Shown here piece after piece: positions 1 through 8,838 of a DNA stretch of 64,000 nucleotides. This DNA is from Bacillota bacterium (GTDB lineage Bacteria > Bacillota > Clostridia > Christensenellales > CAG-314): positions 124,001-188,000 of the forward strand of contig JAEWZT010000002.1 in assembly GCA_023458375.1 (NCBI GenBank), in the 5' to 3' direction. Positions within the stretch are counted from its first letter, which is position 1; each line of letters begins with the position of its first letter. Made by a program: the position numbers and the translations under genes. The notes under the pieces were generated by a model. It was given only the letters and a program-made list of their open reading frames with translations. It did not search any database and was not told the DNA's origin.

Positions 1-1
1 C

Positions 2-979
2 GACCAAGCCGAAACCGTGTTGCTGCACCTTTTGCGCGGAAGCGGCGCAAAGGGTTTGTGCGGCATGGAAAAGGATGAGGACGGTTACTGGCGGCCGCTG
101 CTTGACGTAAGCAAAGAAGATATCTTGGACTACGCGCGGCGAAACAAGATTGACTTTGTTGAGGACGAAACCAACGCCGACGACGTTTACGCAAGAAACT
201 TTTTGCGCAACAAGGTTTTTCCTCTGTTAAAACAAATCAACGGCAACGCGGTGGAAAATATTGCGCGCTGTTCCTCTTTAATCTCCCAAGACGAAACCTT
301 TATGGAAAATGTCGCGGGGGTGGTTATGGCAAAAACTCCCTTAATTTTTGACGGTCAAAAAGTTTTCATACCGCTGGAAATATTTACGCTTAACCCCGCT
401 CTTACAAGCCGCGTGGTGTTTTCCGCCCTTGCCGAAGTGGGCGCGCAAAAGGATATTGAACAGCGGCATATAGACGATATCTGCTTGCTGGCGGGCAAAA
501 AGCGCGGCAAAGAAATTCATCTGCCCTTTAATCTTACCGCCTTAAAAGACTACGGCGGCGTAGCAATTTTTTTCAGACAAGATTGCGTGGAAAAAAGCGG
601 CGTGGAAAATCCCCCTTTATCTTTAAACGAATTAAAATGCGAGGCGAAGTTTTCCGTCGGAGAGCATAAATTGGGACAAAAGACCGTAGTAATTTCCAAA
701 GAGGGCGAGGGGCTTAGGTTTGATATAGATAAAGTTCCGAAGGACGCGCTTTTGCGCTTTCGCCGCGAGGGGGATTATTTTACTAAGTTCGGCGGCGGCA
801 CAAAAAGCCTGTCAGGTTATTTAAGCGATAAAAAAATAAAGAAAGAAGAAAGGGACAGCCTTGTTTTGCTGGCGCAGGATAAAGAGGTTTTGGCAATTGT
901 GGGCGTGGAAATCAGCCAAAAGCTTAAAGTGACGGAAAATTCAAAAGAATATAAAATTTACTGTAAGGAGATAAAATAA
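2..979 (+). CDS. tilS: tRNA(Ile)-lysidine synthase, 5' end outside window
   Basis: TilS converts C34 of the AUA-reading tRNA-Ile to lysidine, using ATP and lysine. The reading frame is open from base 2, so the PP-loop ATP-binding N-terminus lies upstream of the window. The first visible residues, DQAETVLLHLLRGSGAKGL, are the conserved TilS segment after the PP-loop. Near the C-terminus, LRFRREGD followed by a Gly/Lys-rich stretch and SLSGYLSDKKI matches the TilS C-terminal substrate-binding domain. The gene ends one base before hpt, and the hpt ribosome site (AAGGAG, 965-970) lies inside its last codons, so the two are cotranscribed, as is usual in Bacillota. Identification is firm; only the N-terminus cannot be judged. 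Confidence 0.93.
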   Translation, partial: DQAETVLLHLLRGSGAKGLCGMEKDEDGYWRPLLDVSKEDILDYARRNKIDFVEDETNADDVYARNFLRNKVFPLLKQINGNAVENIARCSSLISQDETFMENVAGVVMAKTPLIFDGQKVFIPLEIFTLNPALTSRVVFSALAEVGAQKDIEQRHIDDICLLAGKKRGKEIHLPFNLTALKDYGGVAIFFRQDCVEKSGVENPPLSLNELKCEAKFSVGEHKLGQKTVVISKEGEGLRFDIDKVPKDALLRFRREGDYFTKFGGGTKSLSGYLSDKKIKKEERDSLVLLAQDKEVLAIVGVEISQKLKVTENSKEYKIYCKEIK

Positions 980-980
980 A

Positions 981-1523
981 ATGCTTTACCCCAAAGAGGT
1001 TAAGGAAATCTTAATCACGAAAGAGCAAATTGAAAAGCGCGTTAAAGAACTGGGTGCTCAAATTACCAAAGACTACAAAGGAAAAAACCCTTTGGTCGTA
1101 GGCGTGCTTAAAGGCAGCTGGATATTTCTTGCCGACTTGGTTCGCCAAATTGACTTAGGCTGCACCATTGACTTTATAGATATTTCTACATACGGTTCAA
1201 GCACGCGCAGCAGCGGCGAAGTGCGCTTTAACAAAGACTTTAACTATTCCGTCGACGGAAAAGACATAATAATGGTGGAAGATATCATTGACACCGGCAT
1301 TACAATGAACTTCATTCAAAACCTGTTAAAAACGCGCGGCGCGGCAAGCGTAAGAATTGCGTCGCTTTTAAGCAAGCCCGAAAGACGAAAAGTGGAAATA
1401 AATATAGACTATCTGGGCTTTGAAATTCCCGATAAGTTCGTCATCGGCTACGGATTGGATTTTGCGGAAAAATACAGAGGCTTAGAGTTTATAGGAGTGC
1501 TTCACGAGGAATGTTACAAATAA
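981..1523 (+). CDS. hpt: Hypoxanthine phosphoribosyltransferase
   Basis: Cytosolic purine-salvage enzyme that joins hypoxanthine or guanine to PRPP to give IMP or GMP. At 180 aa it has the usual family length. The PRPP-binding loop VEDIIDTGITM is at residues 99-109, and the LKGS turn and the STYGSSTRSSGEV flexible loop are present at about 43-46 and 69-81. It starts with ATG one base after the tilS stop. In most Bacillota ftsH follows directly; here a terminator-like hairpin and 0.8 kb of gene-free DNA follow, and ftsH lies 55 kb away at 56569. Confidence 0.96.
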   Translation: MLYPKEVKEILITKEQIEKRVKELGAQITKDYKGKNPLVVGVLKGSWIFLADLVRQIDLGCTIDFIDISTYGSSTRSSGEVRFNKDFNYSVDGKDIIMVEDIIDTGITMNFIQNLLKTRGAASVRIASLLSKPERRKVEINIDYLGFEIPDKFVIGYGLDFAEKYRGLEFIGVLHEECYK

Positions 1524-1535
1524 ACAGCGAACATA

Positions 1536-1570
1536 AAAAAGCGTATATTAATTTTTAATATGCTTTTGCC
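1536..1570 (+). terminator. Possible terminator of tilS-hpt
   Basis: AAAAGCGTATATT and AATATGCTTTT form an imperfect hairpin about 15 bases after the hpt stop, followed by a mixed T-rich tract. The stem is AT-rich, so termination may be leaky; a better hairpin follows at 1694-1735. Confidence 0.45.
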
Positions 1571-1693
1571 GCTTTTTTGCCGCAGTATTGACATTTATGT
1601 AAAAAGCGCGGACGAAATGCAACAAATTGTAACAAAGGTTTAAATCTTAACAATAAGTCAGCCAAAAAGACGCGTATAACTGCACAATAAAAA

Positions 1694-1735
1694 ACTGCTT
1701 CCCGCTTAAAACTTAGGGCGGGGAGCAGTCTTTTT
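1694..1735 (+). terminator. Intrinsic terminator downstream of hpt
   Basis: CTGCTtCCCGC pairs with GCGGGgAGCAG across a short loop, and the stem is followed directly by seven T. It is the stronger of two candidate terminators after hpt. Confidence 0.7.
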
Positions 1736-2331
1736 TTGAAAAAACGGCGGGAACAACAACATAAATAAGCTCAAAAACTCCTTTCCCTTTGCTTTTGCGC
1801 TCGGCGGGCGTATCTGCCCTTTGCCCGAAGTTTTGATTTATTTTAAAATTACGCAAATTTTTGTTTTCTTTTAATTTAATCTTGCGGTTCCGCAACCGTT
1901 TTTTATCAATGTTGAAGCCGTAACGGCGGCGCTTAAAAAATGCAAAAAGATAAAGCGAGTAGCACAATGGAGCGCGTTACGCAAACAGCCTGCGGTTATT
2001 TTTGAGGTTTACTTTAATATTTCACAAAAAAGATTTGAAACCTGCTTTCTCCATATCACCCGCGCACCGTGAGCGATTACATATAAATATCTCTTCTTTA
2101 AGCGGCGCGACTCGCCTTTAACGGCGGCTCTTATTTTTATAGGCGACTATTCCGGCGGCAAAAACCGCACCGCAATTTTTTTGTATCCAAGCGCGGTTTT
2201 TGTTGCTTTTGCTGCGAGGCAAAAAAATGGCAGCCGCGCGGCTTTTTTGTTCTTTTTTCCCTTACAATTAAATCAGAGGACTGCACTACGGCGCTTTTTC
2301 GCGCCGCCTCAGCATATTTAAGGAGAAAAAT
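1736..2331. other. Gene-free spacer before tail-fibre-like cassette
   Basis: I see no credible gene on either strand; the one ORF overlapping it on the minus strand has no family features. It holds a 10-bp inverted repeat at 2159-2202, a small GC hairpin followed by T6 at 2232-2252, and a GGCGC/GCGCC hairpin at about 2290-2306 in what is probably the leader of the next gene. Confidence 0.5.
2159..2202. repeat. Perfect 10-bp inverted repeat
   Basis: CAAAAACCGC (2159-2168) is exactly complementary to GCGGTTTTTG (2193-2202), with a 24-base loop. Read on the plus strand the second arm ends in a T-run, so it could end a transcript entering from the left. Confidence 0.55.
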
Positions 2332-3489
2332 ATGTCTGTATTTAATTATTTTTTGAGGCTTAACGAGGACAAAACTTTGCTGCCCCTTTCGGCGGTAAAG
2401 GTCAACCAGGGGGAAAACAAAACGACGCGGTTAAAGTTTATAATCCCCCTTATCTACGCCGACTACAACTATACCCTTGAAACGGACAACGGCACAAACA
2501 AGCTTTCAAGCGGCAAGCTAAACAGCATTACCGAAGAGGGGTATTCGCTTGTGCTTTACCACGACTTAGAAAGCGGCGCGCTTTCCAAAAGCGGCAAAAT
2601 TACCTTGCAGCTCGTTGCAAGGAGCAAAGCGGACAATTCAATTTGCTTTAAGAGCCAAAAGACGGCGCAAAGCGTTGTTGAAGTTACGCAGGCTATTTGC
2701 GCAAACCAAAACAGCTATGCGGCGCAAGACATCAACGCGCAGATGCTTGATTCGCTAAAAAACGCGCAAGAAATGAAACAAGAGCTTACAACCGCGCTGT
2801 CGCAGTCAAACTACGCCTCTTCCTTTGCTTTAAACGTAGCGGCGCAATTGACAAAAGATAAGCTTGACGGCGCTTTTAAGGGCGAAAAAGGCGACAAGGG
2901 AAATAAGGGCGACAACGGCAAAGACGGCGTCGGCAGTTATTTATATATAGCTTGGGCGAACAGCTTAACGTCAAATATGCTGCTTGTTTATCCCGACGAA
3001 TACATAGGTATCTGTCCTTCTGACTCGCCTACCCCGCCCATAGGCTTTGACGACTATACTTGGTATAAATATAAAGGCGACAAAGGGGAAAGAGGCGAAC
3101 GCGGTGAAAGAGGCGAAGCGGGAAGCAACGGCGAACAGGGGCAAAGAGGCGAAAGAGGCGAAGAGGGTTTAAAAGGCGACAAAGGGGATAAGGGTGAACG
3201 GGGCGAAAAAGGCGACAAAGGTGAAGAGGGAAACTATCCCTCGTTAAAGTTTTTTGAAGGTTTTGCGTCGCAAAGCGGAAGCGATTTTGTTTTGGAGGTG
3301 CTTGACGGCGAAGTTGAAACAGGTTCTTTTATAGAAGTATTTGCCGCTAACGACAGTTCGCAGGCGGTTTTAGACGGATATCTTTTAAGCAGGCGCGTCA
3401 TTTCCTACGAAGGAGGTTTTTACCTGTCCTTTTCTTCAATGCCCCCAAACGGCTTGTCGCTTTATTACCGCATAGCTAAAACGGCTTAG
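2332..3489 (+). CDS. Phage tail-fibre/baseplate-like protein with collagen-like repeats
   Basis: 385 aa, no signal peptide. The N-terminus (about 1-120) has the look of BppU-type baseplate N-terminal domains (LRLNEDKTLLPLSAVKVNQG, then beta-rich sequence). Gly-X-Y collagen-like tracts, mostly GDK, GER and GEK triplets, occupy about 184-201 and 249-300. Between them (202-248) is the YLYIAWANS...YIGICPSD...DYTWYKYKG block common in siphophage tail fibres. The C-terminus (300-385) is a small beta-rich domain. A good ribosome site (AAGGAG) precedes ATG 2332. It probably forms a trimeric fibre; no capsid, tail-tube or lysis gene is nearby. It may be a domesticated phage fibre or a surface protein released by another route. 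The exact role is unknown. Confidence 0.7.
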   Translation: MSVFNYFLRLNEDKTLLPLSAVKVNQGENKTTRLKFIIPLIYADYNYTLETDNGTNKLSSGKLNSITEEGYSLVLYHDLESGALSKSGKITLQLVARSKADNSICFKSQKTAQSVVEVTQAICANQNSYAAQDINAQMLDSLKNAQEMKQELTTALSQSNYASSFALNVAAQLTKDKLDGAFKGEKGDKGNKGDNGKDGVGSYLYIAWANSLTSNMLLVYPDEYIGICPSDSPTPPIGFDDYTWYKYKGDKGERGERGERGEAGSNGEQGQRGERGEEGLKGDKGDKGERGEKGDKGEEGNYPSLKFFEGFASQSGSDFVLEVLDGEVETGSFIEVFAANDSSQAVLDGYLLSRRVISYEGGFYLSFSSMPPNGLSLYYRIAKTA

Positions 3490-3502
3490 GGAGAAAAAAA
3501 TT

Positions 3503-4459
3503 ATGGCAATATCAGAATTTACAATCAACACGCAATATTCCGCCTACGAGGGCGTGGTTTTGGAAGAATACATTATCGCCGACGTTATGGCAATGTATGA
3601 AGACGAAAAAATTACAAGCATGCAAATCAAGCAAAGCGGAACAATGCACGACATTTTAAAATTACCCGTCTTAAAGGGTGAAAACGTATATTACTTTTTA
3701 AACCTGCCGCTGCCCCAAACAGAAAACACGGCGCTTACGCTTAGCTGGGGCGACATTTGGAACGCGTTTGACTACGCCGCCCAGCTTCATTTGGCAAAAA
3801 AATACGGCGCTTCGGCGGCAGACTGCGGGAACTTTTTGCAAAGCGCAGGCAACCTCAACGCCCTTTTAATGTATTACAAAAACGGCACGGTTGACGGGGG
3901 CGCAGCTTTTGATATGTTTAATATCTCGGGGGGAACGGATACTCTAATGCTACCTTTGGAAATAGACTATCCTTTAACCTTAACGTGCAATTTTGACGCT
4001 GCGGGAGGATTAAGCGCACCCTTGCCTCAGGGGGAATACGGCAAGCAGTCCATTACGGTAACGGAGCCGTCAGCTCCTTCAAAAGGCGGCGAAACCTTTT
4101 TGGGGTGGGGTTTGTCTACGGGAGGAGAGGCTGTAACTTTCCCCTTTACTTACACAACGCAGCAGACAAACGGCGATATAAGCTTCACTCTTTACGCGCT
4201 TTGGCAGGGCGCTATATACGCCGTGGAGTATTATCTTGACGGCGGCACAAACAGCGCGCAAAATCCCTTAAACTATACCAAAGAAACCAGCTTTAATTTT
4301 TACGACCCCTACAAGGCGGGGCATACTTTTTTGGGGTGGTTCGACAGCGCCCAAGAGGGAAACAGAAAATACGGAATAGTCAAAAACAGCGGCGAAGGGC
4401 TAGTCTTTTACGCGCGTTGGGACAAAAAACCACCTGCCAAAGGCGGCTACGTCTATTGA
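3503..4459 (+). CDS. InlB B-repeat protein, partner of the fibre-like gene
   Basis: 318 aa, starting 13 bases after the collagen-like gene and preceded by GGGAG, so the two form an operon. Residues 1-150 have no family I recognise. The C-terminal half carries two Listeria-Bacteroides (InlB B) repeats of about 70 residues, each ending in the signature GxTFLGW...FYALW or FYARW; the second ends in an ARWDKKPP tail. There is no signal peptide and no sortase or transmembrane anchor. InlB repeats are usually extracellular adhesion modules, so the lack of export signals fits a fibre or adhesin assembled with its neighbour. The function is inferred only from domain type. Confidence 0.65.
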   Translation: MAISEFTINTQYSAYEGVVLEEYIIADVMAMYEDEKITSMQIKQSGTMHDILKLPVLKGENVYYFLNLPLPQTENTALTLSWGDIWNAFDYAAQLHLAKKYGASAADCGNFLQSAGNLNALLMYYKNGTVDGGAAFDMFNISGGTDTLMLPLEIDYPLTLTCNFDAAGGLSAPLPQGEYGKQSITVTEPSAPSKGGETFLGWGLSTGGEAVTFPFTYTTQQTNGDISFTLYALWQGAIYAVEYYLDGGTNSAQNPLNYTKETSFNFYDPYKAGHTFLGWFDSAQEGNRKYGIVKNSGEGLVFYARWDKKPPAKGGYVY

Positions 4460-4967
4460 TTTTTGACGGGGTCTGCTCTACGCAAACCGCGCAGCTTAAT
4501 GACGCATTACGCTTTTCATTATGATGCGCCAAGATTAAGCGCAAAAATATTTTAGCAAGCGGCGCATTGCCTTTTGCGGAAACTGCTAGAAAACAAAGCT
4601 TCACTTATGCAAAACTAAAAGCTCGCGCCCAATGGAGGTTTGCGACACGCGTAGCCTTACGTTCCGCTTTATGCAGAATAAAAACACTTAACCGACTTTC
4701 TTTGTGTTTCGCTCATAAAAATTAAAGCTATAAAAATTGTGCGTAGAATTAAATTATGCCCGTTGCGTAAGGAATTGCGCCAAAATAAAATCCAAAAAAG
4801 CGCCTATTCTTTTTGCCCTTGCGGCTTAGGCAAACGCTGACTTATGCGCGCTTACCTTTATGTCTAACCTTGCCGCCCTTCAAAGCGCGGTTATCCGATT
4901 TAACAAACACATATAATTGCTTTCTTAATTTTTTAAACGGCGGTTTATATTTTTTCGTTTCTTTTCA
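4460..4967. other. Gene-free spacer after fibre-like cassette
   Basis: Short ORFs here on both strands show no family signal and no ribosome sites. I see nothing beyond low-complexity A/T-rich sequence ahead of the terminator at 4968. Confidence 0.45.
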
Positions 4968-4995
4968 GGAGGGCGGTTTACGCCCTCCTTTTTTT
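4968..4995 (+). terminator. Strong intrinsic terminator
   Basis: GGAGGGCG (4968-4975), loop GTTTA, CGCCCTCC (4981-4988), then seven T. It is perfectly paired and faces the plus strand. It lies 0.5 kb after the InlB-repeat gene with no intact gene between. Confidence 0.85.
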
Positions 4996-5149
4996 GTCTT
5001 TTTAATATTTCTCGTTTTTTACGGCGGATATTAAAACTTGCTTTTTTTAAAGAGCTTTTGGTAATTTTATATCAATTAAGCGCGTTAACGCTTACGCCGC
5101 GGCTGCATTATTTTCTAAGAAAACTTTTCGTCGCATTTTTATTAACGGA

Positions 5150-5622
5150 CAATTATAAAAAAGCGCACAGGTTTTGGTAAAAAAACGGGCTATGGCAGGG
5201 AGCTAAAATATGTCCAACAGGCTAAGGAGAGCAAAGGGGTTCAGTCATTTGAAAACCTAATCGCTTACAGCGGAAAAAGCGGGGGGGCTGTGGCTTGAAC
5301 TTGAAACTTTTTAAAGGCAAAATACGATTTAAATATTTTCATTTACGACAGCGCGGCCAAACTGTTGGGGCGTAAATTATAAGCACGGAAAAGAATATAT
5401 TTGCGACGTCCACACCAAAAAAGGCGCTTTTGCGGTGTTTTTTCAAATTCAAGCTGTGAAATTAAAAAGCTGAAAGGCGAGCTGAGCCAAAACGCCTTGG
5501 ACGTTTGGCAAAGGCGCTACCCATGCGGCAAGGGGGGGACGGATGCGTTACCGCGTTACGCAAAAAGAGCGGTTAAAGGATATTTACAAACTGCTTGCGG
5601 CAAAGGTTAAGCCAAAAAAGTA
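5150..5622 (+). pseudogene. Decayed DUF3788-like gene
   Basis: Coding-like sequence survives in pieces across all three plus frames. One piece reads GFGKKTGYGRELKYVQQAKE and on to FENLIAYSGKSGG (about 5170-5290). A second reads EYICDVHTKKGAFAVFFQIQ (about 5393-5452). A third reads ALDVWQRRYPCGKGG (about 5493-5537), and after a shift MRYRVTQKERLKDIYKLLAA to KVKPKK and a stop (5541-5622). The order, the YPCGxGG motif, the xxYRV..xxxLKDI segment and the KPKK end are what I associate with DUF3788 proteins. At least three frameshifts and several stops separate the pieces, so it cannot make a protein. The family call is from memory and moderately sure; that this is a broken gene is more certain. 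Confidence 0.55.
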
Positions 5623-5801
5623 AAAAAACACTAAGACAAAAAACGTCTTTTTTGCCGACGGCTGCGTTTATTAGCTTACTTAAAATAAACAAGGGCAGGG
5701 GTAAAATCCGTCCTTTTATATTTGTCCGCCGCGGTTTTTGCACCTTTGCCTCCGCAAAGATGAAATTTAATTGAAAATATCAAATACCCGCCCCTTTTTC
5801 A
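5623..5801. other. Short spacer before degV promoter
   Basis: A/T-rich sequence after the pseudogene stop; nothing recognised other than a weak AAAAACGTCTTTTTT palindrome near 5638. Confidence 0.35.
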
Positions 5802-5831
5802 TTGACACGCGCTTGTCAAATAATGTATAAA
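5802..5831 (+). promoter_or_regulatory. degV promoter with overlapping palindrome
   Basis: TTGACA (5802-5807), 18-bp spacer, TATAAA (5826-5831). The -35 is the left arm of a perfect palindrome, TTGACA-CGCGCT-TGTCAA (5802-5819), so a dimeric repressor bound there would block RNA polymerase. The leader to the degV ATG is about 170 nt and carries two direct copies of CTGTCGGAA (5861 and 5873). Confidence 0.65.
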
Positions 5832-6005
5832 GCCTAGGAATAAAGAAAAAATTTACCCTTCTGTCGGAAAAGCTGTCGGAATAACAATAAGATATAATGC
5901 GTAAGCTGCAAAAAGACGTCGTTTTTCTTTTAAACAAAACGGTTTTTGTAAGCGAACCAAACGCAGAAATTGACTTTTTGGCTTTATTCAAAAAGGAGAA
6001 ATATT

Positions 6006-6836
6006 ATGATACACTTTATTGTTGATTCCACCTTCGGTATTGACCCAACCTACGCCTTTGAACATAAGGTTGAGGTCGTAAACTTGAAGCTAATTTTGGA
6101 GGGAAAAGTTACTGACGAAGGCTTCGAAAGCGATTGGGAAGAGTTTTATAACAGGCTTGAAGCTTCAAAAGAATTCCCCACCACCAGCCAGCCAAGCCCG
6201 CAGGATTTTTCCGACGCCATAAATAAAATTACGCTTAAAGACCCTCAGGCCCAAATTGTTATTTTAACCATTTCAAGCGCCCTTTCGGCAACGGTCAATT
6301 CCGCCGCCGTCGCGTTAAAAGACCATGGGGGCAAAAATATAACCGTTATAGATTCAGGACAGGCAAGCGCCTGCCAAAGGCTCATGCTTGAAGAAATAGT
6401 TGAAGCCGTTGAAAAGGGGCTTGCCTTTGAGGAAATTGAAAGCTTTGCCTCTTCGCTTCAAGAAAAACTGTCAATTTATTTTGTTCCTTCCACAATGGAA
6501 TACTTAAAAAGAGGGGGGAGGATAGGCGTGCTTTCGGCGACTCTGGCAAGCGTTTTGCAAATCAAGCCCATTTTTCTATTCAGGAAAGGCTCAATTTCCG
6601 TCGCAAAAAAAGTTTTGGGCTTGGGAAGGGCGCTTAAAGAAATGACGGAGCTTGTTTCAAAAAACTTTAAGAAAATATATGTATGCTACATACACGAAAA
6701 AACGAACTTAAACCATCTGCTTGAAAAAGTTAAGCAGACGCTGGGCTTGGACAATCTGCCCGTCGTAGCGGTAAGCCCCGTATTCGGGGCGCATGTCGGC
6801 ATAGGCGCCGTAGGCATTGCCGCTTTGGAATACTAA
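6006..6836 (+). CDS. degV: DegV family fatty-acid-binding protein
   Basis: 276 aa, the usual DegV (FakB-type) length. These proteins hold a fatty acid between two domains; FakB members present it to a FakA kinase for phosphorylation. Visible family marks are the N-terminal IHFIVDSTFGI strand, TTSQPSPQDF at about 57-66, LTISSALSAT with the ligand-contacting serines, and the S-G lipid-binding stretch further on. I place the start at ATG 6006 rather than an upstream in-frame ATG (5970), because AAAGGAG lies 10 bases before 6006. It is a single-gene unit with its own promoter and terminator. No fakA is in the window. Confidence 0.88.
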   Translation: MIHFIVDSTFGIDPTYAFEHKVEVVNLKLILEGKVTDEGFESDWEEFYNRLEASKEFPTTSQPSPQDFSDAINKITLKDPQAQIVILTISSALSATVNSAAVALKDHGGKNITVIDSGQASACQRLMLEEIVEAVEKGLAFEEIESFASSLQEKLSIYFVPSTMEYLKRGGRIGVLSATLASVLQIKPIFLFRKGSISVAKKVLGLGRALKEMTELVSKNFKKIYVCYIHEKTNLNHLLEKVKQTLGLDNLPVVAVSPVFGAHVGIGAVGIAALEY

Positions 6837-6869
6837 AAAACGAAAAAAATTTAAAAATAAGTTCCTAAA

Positions 6870-6896
6870 AGCTCCCTCAAAGCGGGGGCTTTTTTG
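6870..6896 (+). terminator. degV terminator
   Basis: AGCTCCC pairs with GGGGGCT (one G-T pair), followed by TTTTT, 33 bases after the degV stop. Confidence 0.75.
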
Positions 6897-7306
6897 ATGC
6901 CGCAGTTTTTAACAAAAACCAAAAGATGAGCATTTAGAGGCGAGAAAAGTTTAAAATTAATTGCCAACAAAACGCAAAACCTTAAAAAGCTATACAGCGA
7001 TAAGCTAAACTCAAACGGGGAGAAGCCCTGCGAATTTGTTTTTGAAGTAATAGGCTGAGCGCAAAACAAAAAAACTTTGCAGGAAAGGTATTTAAAACGC
7101 CGTCCCTGTTAGTAGTCAATAGATTTAACCTTATTTAACTATTAACTCATGAATTATGCGCAAAAAAAGAGGGAAAAATATAATTTAACCCTCAAAAATC
7201 TTAAAAACTTAGCGCTATAATGAAATGCTTACAGCGCATAAACTTGTGCATATTTTTTTTAGAATATAAACTTTCGCCAACTTTTTTAAACGCTTTTAAA
7301 CTTTTC
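6897..7306. other. Spacer between degV and the ABC operon
   Basis: About 400 bases between convergent genes. No supported gene; one minus ORF at 6851-7069 has no family features. The sequence becomes very A/T-rich toward 7300. No clear terminator for the ABC operon was found. Confidence 0.4.
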
Positions 7307-8053
7307 TTATTTATCGCTTTTCATTTTGCGCCAAAAAACAAGGACGGCTAAAACGTAAATTACCAGCGCATAGGCGATTACGATTGCTAAGTGGGGCAGT
7401 ATTGAAGCGTATGCGCCGCTTAACGCGGCTTTCGCACTTTCCGCTCCGTGGTAAAAAGGCAAAAAAGAAGCGACGGCTTTAAAACCTTTGCCCGCTAAAT
7501 CCAATGGAAACCAAACGCCCGACAGCCAGCCCGCTACGTTTGTCAAAAGAGCGCCGCACACGCCGCCCACAGCCTTGTCGTTCATTAAACTGCCGCACAG
7601 CAAGCCTATGCCCACATACAAAACAGAATTGGGCAGCAAAACCAAAAGGGCAAGCAAAATATTGGCGCTAAAAGACAATCCGAAAGCAAGTGCCGCCAAA
7701 AAGGTTATAACGCTTTGGGCGGTCGCAAGGACGATTATGGGCAGAGTATAGCCCAAAATAAAGTCAAAGGGCTTCATTGGCGAGGTAAACAGCCGCATTA
7801 GGAAGGAAGAAGCGCGGTCTTTTGCAAGCAGCATTCCCGAAAACAGCGCCATAAACACGCAGCCGAAAGTGGCGGCGCCGGGCGCGAGGTTTTCAATTGC
7901 AAACATGGTATTGTTGGCTTGGGGCGGAATGTTGGCGTTGATTACCGAAAGCAGCGCCAGCAAAACCAAGGGAAAACCCAAACCGAAAAGAAAGTTAAGG
8001 GGGTCGCGCAATATTTCTTTGGCGTTGCGCTTTGCAAACAGTAAGGTTTTCAT
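7307..8053 (-). CDS. ABC-2 type transporter permease
   Basis: 248 aa membrane subunit of an ABC exporter. After the N-terminal MKTLLFAKRNAKEILRDP it shows six hydrophobic segments in the ABC-2 pattern (first at about 20-40, last at about 225-243). The short loop with FTSPMKPFDFILG after segment two is typical of the family. I start it at 8053, where ATG overlaps the ATPase stop as ATGA; a longer in-frame extension to 8260 would lie wholly inside the ATPase gene and is a shadow. Third gene of an AbrB-ATPase-permease operon; the substrate is unknown (drug, peptide or lipid are all possible). Confidence 0.88.
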   Translation of the reverse strand: MKTLLFAKRNAKEILRDPLNFLFGLGFPLVLLALLSVINANIPPQANNTMFAIENLAPGAATFGCVFMALFSGMLLAKDRASSFLMRLFTSPMKPFDFILGYTLPIIVLATAQSVITFLAALAFGLSFSANILLALLVLLPNSVLYVGIGLLCGSLMNDKAVGGVCGALLTNVAGWLSGVWFPLDLAGKGFKAVASFLPFYHGAESAKAALSGAYASILPHLAIVIAYALVIYVLAVLVFWRKMKSDK

Positions 8054-8838
8054 TGTGCTTCCCCTCCCGCAAGGGCGACAAAAGCGTCCTCTAATTTTTG
8101 TTTTCCCGTTTGCAGCATAAGCTCTTTGACGGTGCCTGCGGCGACAAGCTTTCCCCTTGCCATAATGCCTACGCGGTCTGACAATGCTTCCGCTTCCTCT
8201 AAATAATGCGTTGTTAAAATTATGGTAACCTTGCCCTTCAAGCTTGAAATAAAGGACCAAAGTTCGCGGCGCGCAAGCACGTCAAGCCCCAAAGTCGGCT
8301 CGTCAAGGAACAATATTTCGGGGTTAGAAATTAAAGCCATAGCTATTGAAAGACGGCGTTTCATACCGCCCGACAGCGTTTTTACCCTTTTGTTTAAAAC
8401 TTGCTCCAAACCTAGGCGCTGCGCCATATTTAAGGCGCTTTGACGGGCGATTTTGCCCCTCTGCCCGTAAATGCCCGCGATAAACTCTAAATTTTCCGAC
8501 ACCGTCAGGTTTTCCGCGACGGCGGTTTCCTGCGGCGAAATATTGATTTTTTGTTTAACGGCGCGGGAGTTTTCATTAACGCTTTTGCCAAGCAGCAGCG
8601 CGTCCCCTCCGCTTGGCGCCGTCAAGCCCGACAGCATTTTGATTGCCGTTGTTTTGCCCGCCCCGTTTACGCCCAAAAGCGAAAACAGCTCGCCTTTTTT
8701 AATCGCAAGGTTTAAACTGTCAACGGCGCAAAGCCCGCCGTATTTTTTGGTAAGGTTTGTAATGATAATTGCGTTGCCGCAAGGAAAAGCTTTTTCGTCA
8801 AGGCTTTTTACTTCGCCTTTGTTTATGTTATCCGTCAT
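8050..8838 (-). CDS. ABC transporter ATP-binding protein
   Basis: 262 aa cytosolic ATPase of the exporter. Walker A GVNGAGKTT at 56-64, signature LSGGMKRR, Walker B ILFLDEPTLGLD and the switch histidine in LTTHYLEEAEAL are all intact. It overlaps both neighbours by 4 bases (ATGA), which implies translational coupling with the regulator upstream and the permease downstream. The family is the CcmA/DRA type that pairs with ABC-2 permeases. Confidence 0.95.
   Translation of the reverse strand: MTDNINKGEVKSLDEKAFPCGNAIIITNLTKKYGGLCAVDSLNLAIKKGELFSLLGVNGAGKTTAIKMLSGLTAPSGGDALLLGKSVNENSRAVKQKINISPQETAVAENLTVSENLEFIAGIYGQRGKIARQSALNMAQRLGLEQVLNKRVKTLSGGMKRRLSIAMALISNPEILFLDEPTLGLDVLARRELWSFISSLKGKVTIILTTHYLEEAEALSDRVGIMARGKLVAAGTVKELMLQTGKQKLEDAFVALAGGEAQ

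Noticed and set aside
1713..1967. 84-aa minus ORF after hpt
   Set aside because: Low-complexity Lys/Arg/Phe sequence, overlaps a terminator, no ribosome site or family.
8054..8260. N-terminal extension of the ABC permease
   Set aside because: Lies entirely inside the ATPase gene; the ATG at 8053 with the ATGA overlap is the natural start.
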